From an uncultured Desulfovibrionaceae bacterium (GTDB taxonomy: Bacteria; Desulfobacterota; Desulfovibrionia; Desulfovibrionales; Desulfovibrionaceae), in assembly GCA_947074125.1 (NCBI GenBank), contig CAMTOM010000055.1, forward strand, positions 1 to 7,986: a stretch of DNA of 7,986 nt. The letters run 5' to 3'. This document shows positions 1 through 6,280 of the stretch, piece by piece. The number at the start of each line of letters is the position of its first letter. The stretch's first letter is position 1. A program made the translations under genes and the position numbers. The notes below the pieces were generated by a model. That model did not search any database, was not told the origin of the DNA, and worked only from the letters and a program-made list of their open reading frames with translations.

Positions 1-20
1 GACGGGCTCTCATCCGATCT
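1..20. other. Probable Illumina adapter remnant at contig end
   Basis: The first 20 bases match the 3' end of the TruSeq index-side adapter at 16 of 20 positions without gaps, including the last eight bases TCCGATCT exactly. On the minus strand this reads as the familiar AGATCGGA adapter start, and it begins just where the L35 reading frame stops looking like L35. The adapter sequence is known; that this is untrimmed, error-bearing read-through is inference. It should not be read as genomic DNA. Confidence 0.8.
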
Positions 21-111
21 GGCGCAGACTCTGACGACGACGCTTCCACTTGCGGCTCCCAGTTACCGAACAACGCTTGGCGGCTGAGCGCCGAATTTTG
101 ATCTGAGGCAT
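21..111 (-). CDS. rpmI: 50S ribosomal protein L35, 3' part missing
   Basis: L35 is a small basic protein of the large ribosomal subunit, usually about 65 residues. Only the first 30 or so codons are here. The start MPQIKI, the block RRSAAKR and the basic run KRRRQ followed by LR fit the family. The ATG at 111 has a strong GGGAGGAG ribosome binding site 7 bases upstream. The frame meets a TGA at 10-12, but this stop lies inside the adapter-like first 20 bases and is probably an artefact. Several positions I remember as nearly invariant in L35 differ (Q3, I6, C14, R20, W22). Most need only one base change, so read error near the contig end is likely. The gene normally belongs to an infC-rpmI-rplT cluster, and rplT would lie beyond the edge. 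A genuinely truncated L35 is much less likely. Confidence 0.85.
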
Positions 112-202
112 GGTATTTCTCCTCCCTCGTGTTATCAACGAAACGCACGTGGCTTCTTTCGCCCGTCCCACTACAACAGACACAAAAAAGCACGGGGATG
201 GG

Positions 203-231
203 ATATTGCCGTAAAAAGTTTCCAGACGCAA
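203..231 (-). promoter_or_regulatory. Weak promoter candidate ahead of rpmI
   Basis: Read on the minus strand, TTGCGT (231-226) and CAATAT (208-203) are separated by exactly 17 bases, a sigma-70-like layout. Each box matches the consensus at only three of six positions. The long spacer between infC and rpmI makes a separate rpmI promoter plausible, but this site is a guess and it overlaps the direct repeat. Confidence 0.2.
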
Positions 232-248
232 GCAAAAAGTGCCAGACG
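211..248. repeat. Imperfect direct repeat in infC-rpmI spacer
   Basis: Two copies of a motif lie in tandem: GTAAAAAGTTTCCAGACG at 211-228 and GCAAAAAGTGCCAGACG at 232-248. They agree at 15 of 18 aligned columns, and their starts are 21 bases apart, about two helical turns. A weaker third occurrence of CCAGAC next to an AT run lies at 329-334, close to the infC stop. It could be a binding site or RNA element, or chance in an AT-rich spacer. Confidence 0.4.
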
Positions 249-339
249 AAAAATTACGCGCAACCAACCACCCAAGCTAAACACAGGACATTTTGTGCAT
301 TATGGGAAATTTCTGGAAAAATATTGCCCCAGACAGGTA

Positions 340-900
340 TTATTTCCTGGGCACCAAAAGCATCTGGAGTGTGCGCCCTTCGGCACGTGCCTCCTGATCA
401 ACCTTTGCTATTTCCTGCAAATCCTGAACAATGCGCTCAAGCATGAGCACACCACGATCTTTATGCACAATGTCACGCCCACGGAAAAATACCGTTACCT
501 TGCAACGATCGCCCGCCTCAAGAAAACGACGAATATGGCGCAGCTTTGTTTCATAATCATGTTCATCTGTTTTGGGACGAACCTTGATTTCCTTGATCTG
601 CACCACAGTCTGACGTTTTTTGGCTTCCTGCTTTTTTTTCTGCTGTTCGTACTTGAACTTTCCATAGTCCATAATACGGCAAACAGGCGGCTCAGATGTA
701 GAAGCGACCTCAACAAGATCAAGACCTGCTTCCTTGGCAATGGTAATGGCCTCCGAGCGCGACAGAATTCCAAGCTGTTCCCCTTCCGCGCCAATCACGC
801 GCACTTCACGTGCCCGGATCATTTCATTACGGCGCACACTGTCCTGCGGCATCTCACGACGACCTCTTCCGTTCATGGGAGTAGTACTAGGCGAAGCTAT
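340..900 (-). CDS. infC: Translation initiation factor IF-3, probable ATA start
   Basis: IF3 binds the 30S subunit, keeps it apart from 50S and checks the start codon-initiator tRNA pairing. From the ATA at 900 the protein has 186 residues, normal for the family. The N domain carries RRNEMIRAREVRVIG (23-37) and GEQLGI (40-45). The linker helix follows MDYGKFKYEQQKKK (77-90). The C domain holds VQIKEIKVRPKTDEHD (100-115), RRFLEAGD (124-131) and VFFRGR (137-142), and the end is LLVPRK. The ATA is chosen because AGAGGAGG lies 8 bases before it, while the first in-frame ATG (876) has nothing like a ribosome binding site. The in-frame GTG at 942 and ATG at 936 would overlap thrS further and also lack one. 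The start region overlaps the thrS end by 14 bases, which suggests translational coupling. Function is certain; the start is inference. Confidence 0.96.
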   Translation of the reverse strand: MASPSTTPMNGRGRREMPQDSVRRNEMIRAREVRVIGAEGEQLGILSRSEAITIAKEAGLDLVEVASTSEPPVCRIMDYGKFKYEQQKKKQEAKKRQTVVQIKEIKVRPKTDEHDYETKLRHIRRFLEAGDRCKVTVFFRGRDIVHKDRGVLMLERIVQDLQEIAKVDQEARAEGRTLQMLLVPRK

Positions 901-2818
901 AACGCATGCCTCCTCTTTGAAAGGGCTTTTGCGCATCCTCACGGATCATGGCAACAATGCCATCCGCAGTTTGCAAACCCAGGTTATCTCCGGTACGCAG
1001 ACGCACATTGGCGCCTCCAGCTTCCATTTCCTTATCCCCTATCACAAGAATATAGGGTATCTTTGCCACCTGAGCTTCACGTACCTTAAAGCCCAGTTTT
1101 TCATTGCGTGTATCAACCTCAGCACGAATGCCTGCCTGCTGCAACGCTGTCGCAAGCGCAGTTGCCGCATCATTATGGGTATCTGTTACCGTCAGAATAC
1201 GTGCCTGCACAGGCGCAAGCCACACAGGCAACGCTCCGGCATACTGTTCGATCAGCACACCGATAAAGCGCTCTACCGATCCCATAATAGCACGGTGTAC
1301 CATTACCGGACGATGCCGTTCGCCATCCTGACCGACATAGGTCAGGTCAAAACGATCAGGCAGGGTAAAGTCCACCTGAATGGTAGAGCACTGCCATTCA
1401 CGCCCAATACAGTCCAGCAGGCGCACATCAATTTTGGGACCATAAAACGCGCCATCCCCTTCATTGATTTCATAGGGAATGTCCGCTTTTTCCACAGCCT
1501 GCACAAGGGCATTCGTGGCCAGCTCCCAAGCTTCATCAGTACCGATGCTGTCTTCAGGACGTGTCGAAATGGCAACTTTGTATTTGAAGTCAAAGAGGTG
1601 CATCAGGTCACGGATAAGCTCAATAACCTTGAGAATTTCCCCTTCGAGCTGCTCTGGCGCACATAAAATATGCGCGTCATCCTGTGTGAACTGGCGTACA
1701 CGCAAAAGCCCGTGCAACACACCAGATTTCTCATGGCGATGCACGACCCCCAATTCAAAATAACGTTGCGGCAAATCGCGGTAGCTACGCAGTGAATTGC
1801 GATAAATCAGCATATGAGAGATGCAGTTCATTGGCTTAATGCCATACGCATCTTCTTCAATCTGCGAAAAATACATATTCTCGCGATAATGATCATAGTG
1901 GCCTGAACGCTGCCAGGTTTCTACCCGCAACAATTGTGGCCCCTGCACCAATTCGTAGCCGCGCTTGAGATGTTCTTTACGCCAGAAATCTTCAAGAATG
2001 GTACGCAGCAACATCCCTTTGGGCAGCCAGAATACCATCCCTGGCGCAACATCTTCATGAAAAGTGAAAAAGTCCAGCTCACGCCCGACCTTACGATGAT
2101 CACGGCGCTTTGCTTCTTCCAGCATAGTAAGATAGCCTTTAAGGGCTTTCTCATCACAAAAAGCCGTCCCGTAAATACGGGAGAGCATACGATTTTTCTC
2201 GCTTCCCCGCCAGTACGCTCCAGCCACAGACAGGAGCTTCAGCGCCACAGCAAAACCCGTATGCGGCAGATGGGGTCCACGGCACAAATCAACAAAATCA
2301 GCACACGAATACACAGAGACCGTTTCGGCAGGAAGCTCGGAAATGATCTCCACCTTATAAGGCTCTTCCATAGCCGTGAATTTGGCTATGGCTTCCTCGC
2401 GTGACATTTCTGTGCGGACAAAAGGAATACGTTCAGCAACAATCTTGCGCATTTCCGCTTCGATGGCTTCAAAGTCTTCGCTTGAGAACGGGCGTGGCGC
2501 ATCAAAGTCATAATAAAACCCCGTATCAATCGCGGGGCCAATGGTAACTTTTGTACCGGGGAAGAGACGCTGCACAGCACAGGCCATAATATGTGCCGTT
2601 GAATGGCGGATAATTTCAAGCCCTTGAGGAGAGTCTGCATATACGGGTACAAGTTCCGCAGCTTCTGCCGGAACATTGGTACTGGTATCCAGCAGTACAC
2701 CATCAACCAGACAGGCCACAACTGACTTGAACTTTTTACCGCTCAAGACCTTTTGCAATACATCACCAATACTGCCGTCCGCAGACTCTACATTCTGCCC
2801 CTCTACCACTACGTTCAC
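887..2818 (-). CDS. thrS: Threonyl-tRNA synthetase
   Basis: This class II synthetase charges tRNA-Thr with threonine in the cytoplasm and edits mischarged serine. The GTG at 2818, 8 bases after AAAGGAG, gives 643 residues, the usual length; a longer frame from 2854 would start within the terminator region and is rejected. Domains in order: TGS-like domain (about 1-62); editing domain with HSTAH (72-76) and CRGPH (179-183); catalytic core with zinc ligands C332, H383 and H508, motif 2 around RYFELGVVHRHEKSG (352-366), and motif 3 at HRAIMGSVERF (508-518); C-terminal anticodon-binding domain (about 535-640). All expected key residues are present. The gene lies just after the tRNA-Val terminator and overlaps infC by 14 bases, so thrS and infC are almost surely one transcript. 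A thrS-infC-rpmI-rplT cluster is common in bacteria. Confidence 0.97.
   Translation of the reverse strand: MNVVVEGQNVESADGSIGDVLQKVLSGKKFKSVVACLVDGVLLDTSTNVPAEAAELVPVYADSPQGLEIIRHSTAHIMACAVQRLFPGTKVTIGPAIDTGFYYDFDAPRPFSSEDFEAIEAEMRKIVAERIPFVRTEMSREEAIAKFTAMEEPYKVEIISELPAETVSVYSCADFVDLCRGPHLPHTGFAVALKLLSVAGAYWRGSEKNRMLSRIYGTAFCDEKALKGYLTMLEEAKRRDHRKVGRELDFFTFHEDVAPGMVFWLPKGMLLRTILEDFWRKEHLKRGYELVQGPQLLRVETWQRSGHYDHYRENMYFSQIEEDAYGIKPMNCISHMLIYRNSLRSYRDLPQRYFELGVVHRHEKSGVLHGLLRVRQFTQDDAHILCAPEQLEGEILKVIELIRDLMHLFDFKYKVAISTRPEDSIGTDEAWELATNALVQAVEKADIPYEINEGDGAFYGPKIDVRLLDCIGREWQCSTIQVDFTLPDRFDLTYVGQDGERHRPVMVHRAIMGSVERFIGVLIEQYAGALPVWLAPVQARILTVTDTHNDAATALATALQQAGIRAEVDTRNEKLGFKVREAQVAKIPYILVIGDKEMEAGGANVRLRTGDNLGLQTADGIVAMIREDAQKPFQRGGMRYSFA
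909..916 (-). promoter_or_regulatory. Ribosome binding site that decides the infC start
   Basis: AGAGGAGG on the minus strand, inside the last codons of thrS, is nearly a perfect match to the 16S rRNA 3' end. It sits 8 bases before ATA (900-898) and 32 bases before the first downstream in-frame ATG (876). The nearer ATG at 907 is in the thrS frame and reaches the thrS stop after six codons. Confidence 0.7.
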
Positions 2819-2826
2819 GAACAATA

Positions 2827-2833
2827 CTCCTTT
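2827..2833 (-). promoter_or_regulatory. Ribosome binding site fixing the thrS GTG start
   Basis: AAAGGAG on the minus strand lies 8 bases before GTG (2818-2816). An in-frame TTG (2824-2822) would have only 2 bases of spacing, so the GTG is preferred. The TATAAA formed by the bases just upstream (2836-2831) overlaps this site and cannot serve as a -10 box for a transcript that keeps the binding site. Confidence 0.75.
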
Positions 2834-2854
2834 ATACCGACAAACAACAAACAC

Positions 2855-2878
2855 AAAAAAGGGGAGGTAAACCTCCCC
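2855..2878 (-). terminator. Intrinsic terminator after tRNA-Val
   Basis: On the minus strand GGGGAGG (2878-2872) pairs with CCTCCCC (2867-2861) around a four-base loop TTTA, and the loop-closing bases could add one more pair. Six T residues (2860-2855) follow directly, then a T-rich stretch. It sits 17 bases after the tRNA CCA end and 36 bases before the thrS start. It would end tRNA-Val transcripts and any read-through from the leu operon. Confidence 0.9.
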
Positions 2879-2894
2879 TCGTCAGTGATTTTTT

Positions 2895-2971
2895 TGGTAG
2901 GAACGAGCAGACTCGAACTGCTGACCCCTTCCATGTCAAGGAAGTGCTCTAACCAACTGGGCTACGCTCCT
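2895..2971 (-). tRNA. tRNA-Val, anticodon GAC
   Basis: A 77-base cloverleaf with encoded CCA can be folded by eye. Acceptor AGGAGCG pairs with CGTTCCT (one G-T pair), with discriminator A. The anticodon stem CTTCC/GGAAG closes the loop TTGACAT, giving anticodon GAC (2937-2935), which reads valine GUC and GUU codons. The T arm is AGCAG-TTCGAGT-CTGCT. The D arm is GCCC/GAGC with one C-A mismatch, and the D loop holds AGTTGGTTA. It has its own promoter upstream and a terminator downstream. It is unrelated in specificity to the thrS gene that follows, and valine is the neighbour of leucine in biosynthesis, but nothing here shows that this matters. Confidence 0.97.
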
Positions 2972-2988
2972 ACACATGAGGCACTTTT

Positions 2989-3017
2989 TCCCTATCAAAG
3001 CTCATACTTCACGTCAA
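2989..3017 (-). promoter_or_regulatory. Sigma-70-type promoter of tRNA-Val
   Basis: TTGACG (3017-3012) matches the -35 consensus at five of six positions. A 17-base spacer leads to TAGGGA (2994-2989), a poor -10 box within GATAGGGA. Transcription would begin roughly 10 bases before the mature tRNA 5' end at 2971, which is typical for tRNA genes. The -35 box is convincing; the -10 box is weak and could be shifted by a base or two. Confidence 0.6.
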
Positions 3018-3136
3018 GCATTTTAGGGAAAAGCTTTTCTTTTTTTCGTGTTTATACCCATACTCTGACAGATGCGACACTCTCTCACACTCAAAGTATC
3101 GAAAGACATTTGTCACACCACTCTTTCTACAACAGC

Positions 3137-4216
3137 CTAATCAAGATGCTTGATTACCCTGTCCGTCATTTTCTGGGTTCCAGCCAGCATCATGCCTGGC
3201 TCCATAATATCACCAGTACGATACCCTTCTTGCAGTGTTTTGCGCACTGCATTCTCGATAAGGTCAGCTTCTTTTGTCATATCAAAAGCAAGACGCAGCA
3301 TCATGGCAGCCGAAAGAATGGTTGCCAGCGGATTGGCCTTGCCCTGTCCGGCAATATCAGGCGCAGAGCCGTGGATGGGTTCAAACAGGCCTGGTGCGCT
3401 GGCTCCCAATGACGCTGAGGGCAGCATGCCCAGAGAGCCTGTAATGACCGAAGCTTCATCGGAAAGAATATCGCCAAAAATGTTACCTGTCAGAATAACG
3501 TCAAACTGAGAGGGATCGCGCACAAGCTGCATGGCAGCATTATCCACATACATATGCGAGAGTTCGATATCATCGCGATAGGCGGCGTGTTCCTCAATGA
3601 CAATATCTTTCCAAAGACGCGATACATCCAGAACATTGGATTTTTCCACAGAGCATACTTTACGACGACGCTTGCGCGCTGTCTCAAACGCAATGCGGGC
3701 AATACGACGGATTTCGTCTTCATGGTAAATCATGTTATTGAAACCAATACGTTTTCCATCTTGTGTTTCAATACCACGAGGCTCACCAAAGTAGACATCG
3801 CCCGTCAACTCTCGGATAACAATCAGATCCAGACCACGAGCAGCAATATCAGGACGCAGCAGGCACGCTCCCGCCAATTCGGGGAATAAGGTAGCCGGAC
3901 GCAGATTGGCAAAAAGTCCCAGCGCCTTGCGAATGCCAAGCAAACCTTTTTCGGGACGGCTGGCATTATCCAGATGATCCCACTTGGGCCCCCCCACAGC
4001 CCCCAGAAAAACCGCATCGGCTGCCTTGCAATCGTCAATGGTTTCTTGTGGCAATGGAGTACCCTTGATATCAATGGCAATACCACCAATCAAGGCTTCC
4101 GTGAACAGAAATTCATGACCAAACTTCTGACCAACAGTCTCTAACACCCGCACCGCCTCGGCGATAATCTCCGGTCCGATGCCATCACCTGGCAGCAGGC
4201 ATATTTTCTTCTTCAT
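3137..4216 (-). CDS. leuB: 3-isopropylmalate dehydrogenase
   Basis: LeuB oxidises and decarboxylates 3-isopropylmalate with NAD+ to 2-oxoisocaproate, the last step before transamination to leucine. The protein has 359 residues, normal for the family. Visible motifs: LLPGDGIGPE (7-16) at the N terminus; substrate arginines R96, R106 and R135; RELTGDVYFGEPRG (135-148) with catalytic Y142; catalytic K192 in EKSNV; MYVDNAAMQ (222-230) with metal ligand D225; GDILSDE (248-254) with D249 and D253; and the nucleotide loop EPIHGSAPDIAG (279-290), whose acidic residue D287 fits NAD rather than NADP. The ATG has GGAG 6 bases upstream. It follows leuD by 35 bases, closing the leuACDB operon. No clear terminator follows the stop; read-through into tRNA-Val looks possible. 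Confidence 0.98.
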   Translation of the reverse strand: MKKKICLLPGDGIGPEIIAEAVRVLETVGQKFGHEFLFTEALIGGIAIDIKGTPLPQETIDDCKAADAVFLGAVGGPKWDHLDNASRPEKGLLGIRKALGLFANLRPATLFPELAGACLLRPDIAARGLDLIVIRELTGDVYFGEPRGIETQDGKRIGFNNMIYHEDEIRRIARIAFETARKRRRKVCSVEKSNVLDVSRLWKDIVIEEHAAYRDDIELSHMYVDNAAMQLVRDPSQFDVILTGNIFGDILSDEASVITGSLGMLPSASLGASAPGLFEPIHGSAPDIAGQGKANPLATILSAAMMLRLAFDMTKEADLIENAVRKTLQEGYRTGDIMEPGMMLAGTQKMTDRVIKHLD

Positions 4217-4251
4217 ATCGTGCTCCGCTTCTTGTCGTGCTTATGAGGTCT

Positions 4252-4746
4252 CTAGTTTTTCCCAAGGCGTTCCTTCACATAAGGAACAAGCCCACCCTTT
4301 TGCAACAATTCTGCCATGGAAGGAGGCAAGGGAGGATATTTGATTTCTACACCACTGCTGCTGCGTACTACGCCGGATGCGGCATCCACTTCAATAGTGT
4401 CACCATCGTGCAGCTTGTCCACATCATCGCCCACTTCAATCAGCAGCAAACCCATATTAAAGGAATTGCGATAGAAAATGCGGGCAAAACTGTGTCCGAT
4501 AACCACAGACATCCCTGCGCCAAGAATGGCAATGGGGGCGTGTTCTCTGGAAGAACCACAGCCAAAATTACGACCGGCAACCATAATATCACCAGGCTGC
4601 ACACGCTGTATCCAGCCAGGTTCCAGCCCTTCCATGCACTTTTCCCCCAGAGCCCTGGCATCTGTCGTCACCAAAAAACGTGCAGGAATAATGGCGTCTG
4701 TATCAATATGTTCACCGACCTTATGGGCCTTACCTTTATATTGCAT
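4252..4746 (-). CDS. leuD: 3-isopropylmalate dehydratase, small subunit
   Basis: LeuD is the swivelling small subunit that, with LeuC, interconverts 2- and 3-isopropylmalate through the dehydrated intermediate. The protein has 164 residues, matching the short LeuD class found with about 420-residue LeuC. Landmarks are HIDTDAIIPARFL (13-25), where the substrate-recognition loop begins, and the conserved GRNFGCGSSREHAP (58-71). The ATG at 4746 is preferred: AAGGAG lies 8 bases upstream, while an in-frame TTG two codons earlier is only 2 bases from it. A 162-base spacer separates it from leuC, which is long for two subunits of one enzyme. A small reading frame in that spacer ends 11 bases inside leuD. 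The related homoaconitase and dimethylmalate isomerase subunits are alternatives in principle, but leuA, leuC and leuB neighbours settle it. Confidence 0.97.
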   Translation of the reverse strand: MQYKGKAHKVGEHIDTDAIIPARFLVTTDARALGEKCMEGLEPGWIQRVQPGDIMVAGRNFGCGSSREHAPIAILGAGMSVVIGHSFARIFYRNSFNMGLLLIEVGDDVDKLHDGDTIEVDAASGVVRSSSGVEIKYPPLPPSMAELLQKGGLVPYVKERLGKN

Positions 4747-4849
4747 GAACAATGCTCCTTGCTTCTCTTAAATTCATCGCTAAGTAGTTACGCTGTTCTC
4801 TTTCGCACGCATATGCGCAGGTACGAAGAGCTTCTTTCGCTCTGTCCAT
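4736..4849 (-). CDS. Possible 37-residue small protein overlapping leuD
   Basis: An ATG at 4849 opens a frame of 37 codons that fills most of the leuC-leuD spacer and stops with TAA at 4738-4736, 11 bases inside leuD in another frame. The product starts MDRAKEALRTC and ends SIVHAI. It is rich in charged residues and alanine, contains two cysteines and could form one amphipathic helix. I do not recognise it. No good ribosome binding site precedes the ATG, which argues against expression. If translated, it would deliver ribosomes to the leuD start and could couple leuD to upstream translation. It may equally be chance or part of a structured spacer RNA; a hairpin (AGAGC, loop GAAAGAA, GCTCT at 4843-4827) lies within its first codons. 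Confidence 0.2.
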   Translation of the reverse strand: MDRAKEALRTCAYACEREQRNYLAMNLREARSIVHAI

Positions 4850-4908
4850 GGATACTGCACTTAATACGCAGATCTTCCAGGGACGCAGAGCACATCAGCA
4901 TAGATATA

Positions 4909-6171
4909 CTAGAGGCTTTCCGGACCGGAGATCACACCTGTCACCGCAGAGGCCGCTGCCACAAGAGGACTTGCCAGATACACCTCAGATTCAAGGCTGC
5001 CCATACGTCCACGGAAATTGCGGTTTGTTGTTGCTACCGCACGTTCGCCATCTCCCAGAATTCCCATATGTCCGCCCAGACAGGGGCCACATGTCGGAGG
5101 ACCAACAATACAACCAGCATCAACAAAAATTTCATGCAGCCCTTCTGTAAGGCACTGCTTCCAGATCGCAGGTGTTGCGGGCAATACAATACAGCGTACT
5201 TTCGGATGCACGTTACGTCCCTTCAAAATGGCGGCGGCATCACGCATATCGCTGATACGCCCATTTGTGCAGGAACCAACAATAACCTGCTGGATGGGCA
5301 ATTCACCCACCTGCGACACAGACTTCACATTGCCAGGCAAATGCGGACAGGCTACCACAGGCTCACGACCCGTCACATCAAATTTCACTGTCCGTGCGTA
5401 CTGGGCACCCGCATCAGGGCGCAAGTCTTCTGTCAGACCAGGACGACCATGCGCTGCACAGTATGCGCGTGTCTGGGCATCCACAGGGAAAAGACCAACC
5501 TTTCCACCTGCCTCAATGGCCATATTGGCCATTGTCAAACGCCCTTCAATATCAAGAGCATCAATCACACTGCCACCAAATTCCAGCGCACAGTACAAGG
5601 CGCCATCAACACCGATCTCGCCAATTAACATAAGAATCAAATCTTTGGCGCGCAACCATTTGGACATCGTTCCTTCATACTCTACACGAATGGTAGGAGG
5701 TACCTTAAACCAGGTTTCGCCCAAAGCCATGGCACCAGCAATATCTGTCGAACCCATCCCTGTGGCGAAAGCACCAAGCCCACCATAGGTACAGGTGTGG
5801 CTGTCTGCCCCTACAACAATATCTCCAGGACCAACAAGGCCAAGTTCGGGCAAAAGCGCGTGTTCCACGCCACAATTGCCGCCTTCATAATAATGTGTCA
5901 GTCCCTGTTCTTCAGCAAACTGGCGAGAAACAAGCACCTGATTGGCAGAGTCAATATCCTTCTGGGGAGTAAAGTGATCCATGACAAAGGCAACCTTGTT
6001 TTTATCAAACACCCTGTCTGCCTTCATGCCACGAAATGACTTCACCGCCAAAGGTGCTGTAATGTCATTGGCGAGCACCAAAGACACCTTACAACGCACA
6101 ATCTGTCCATCATGTTCTACCGACTGCTCTGTATGAGCCTGCAAAATTTTCTGCGCAAGCGTCTTTGCCAT
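4909..6171 (-). CDS. leuC: 3-isopropylmalate dehydratase, large subunit
   Basis: LeuC carries the 4Fe-4S cluster and most catalytic residues of isopropylmalate isomerase, of the aconitase superfamily. At 420 residues it belongs to the short LeuC class, not the roughly 466-residue enterobacterial form. The aconitase-type pattern is intact: MDHFTP (64-69), GADSHTCTYGGLG (121-133), and the three cluster cysteines C301 in VGSCTNGR and C361 and C364 in GPPTCGPCLGG. The end region has TNRNFRGRMG (382-391). The ATG has AGAAGG 6 bases and AAAAGGAG 10 bases upstream. It follows leuA by 109 bases with no clear terminator, and precedes leuD by 162 bases. Homoaconitase is the main alternative family member; the operon makes leucine synthesis the clear choice. 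Confidence 0.98.
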   Translation of the reverse strand: MAKTLAQKILQAHTEQSVEHDGQIVRCKVSLVLANDITAPLAVKSFRGMKADRVFDKNKVAFVMDHFTPQKDIDSANQVLVSRQFAEEQGLTHYYEGGNCGVEHALLPELGLVGPGDIVVGADSHTCTYGGLGAFATGMGSTDIAGAMALGETWFKVPPTIRVEYEGTMSKWLRAKDLILMLIGEIGVDGALYCALEFGGSVIDALDIEGRLTMANMAIEAGGKVGLFPVDAQTRAYCAAHGRPGLTEDLRPDAGAQYARTVKFDVTGREPVVACPHLPGNVKSVSQVGELPIQQVIVGSCTNGRISDMRDAAAILKGRNVHPKVRCIVLPATPAIWKQCLTEGLHEIFVDAGCIVGPPTCGPCLGGHMGILGDGERAVATTNRNFRGRMGSLESEVYLASPLVAAASAVTGVISGPESL

Positions 6172-6280
6172 GAAATGCCTTCTCCTTTTCGTGTTTCATA
6201 TCGGGCTACAAAAAGATATGCCCTTCGAGTTATCAGTATATTATTTCTGTACGTCGCACCATTACAACAACAGAATACTA

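Noticed and set aside
151..163. Shared GCGAAAGAAGC hairpin loop in the infC-rpmI and leuC-leuD spacers (151-163 and 4827-4843)
   Set aside because: An 11-base match between two places is expected by chance in about 8 kb, and the first stem is only three base pairs.
10..267. 85-codon minus-strand frame extending L35 upstream
   Set aside because: The extra N-terminal part has no similarity to L35, and the ATG at 111 has a strong ribosome binding site and the expected L35 start.
295..1089. 264-codon plus-strand frame opposite infC and the end of thrS
   Set aside because: It lies over well-conserved IF3 and ThrRS codons on the other strand and shows no recognisable domain or ribosome binding site.
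3028..3039. GAAAAGCTTTTC palindrome followed by T residues on the plus strand, as a terminator
   Set aside because: The stem is almost all A-T, there is no plus-strand gene to terminate, and it points away from the leu operon.
4237..5628. 463-codon open frame on the plus strand opposite leuD and leuC
   Set aside because: It is antisense to two clear enzymes with intact motifs, spans their spacer, and its product resembles no family; its cysteine- and histidine-rich composition is what reversed coding DNA gives.
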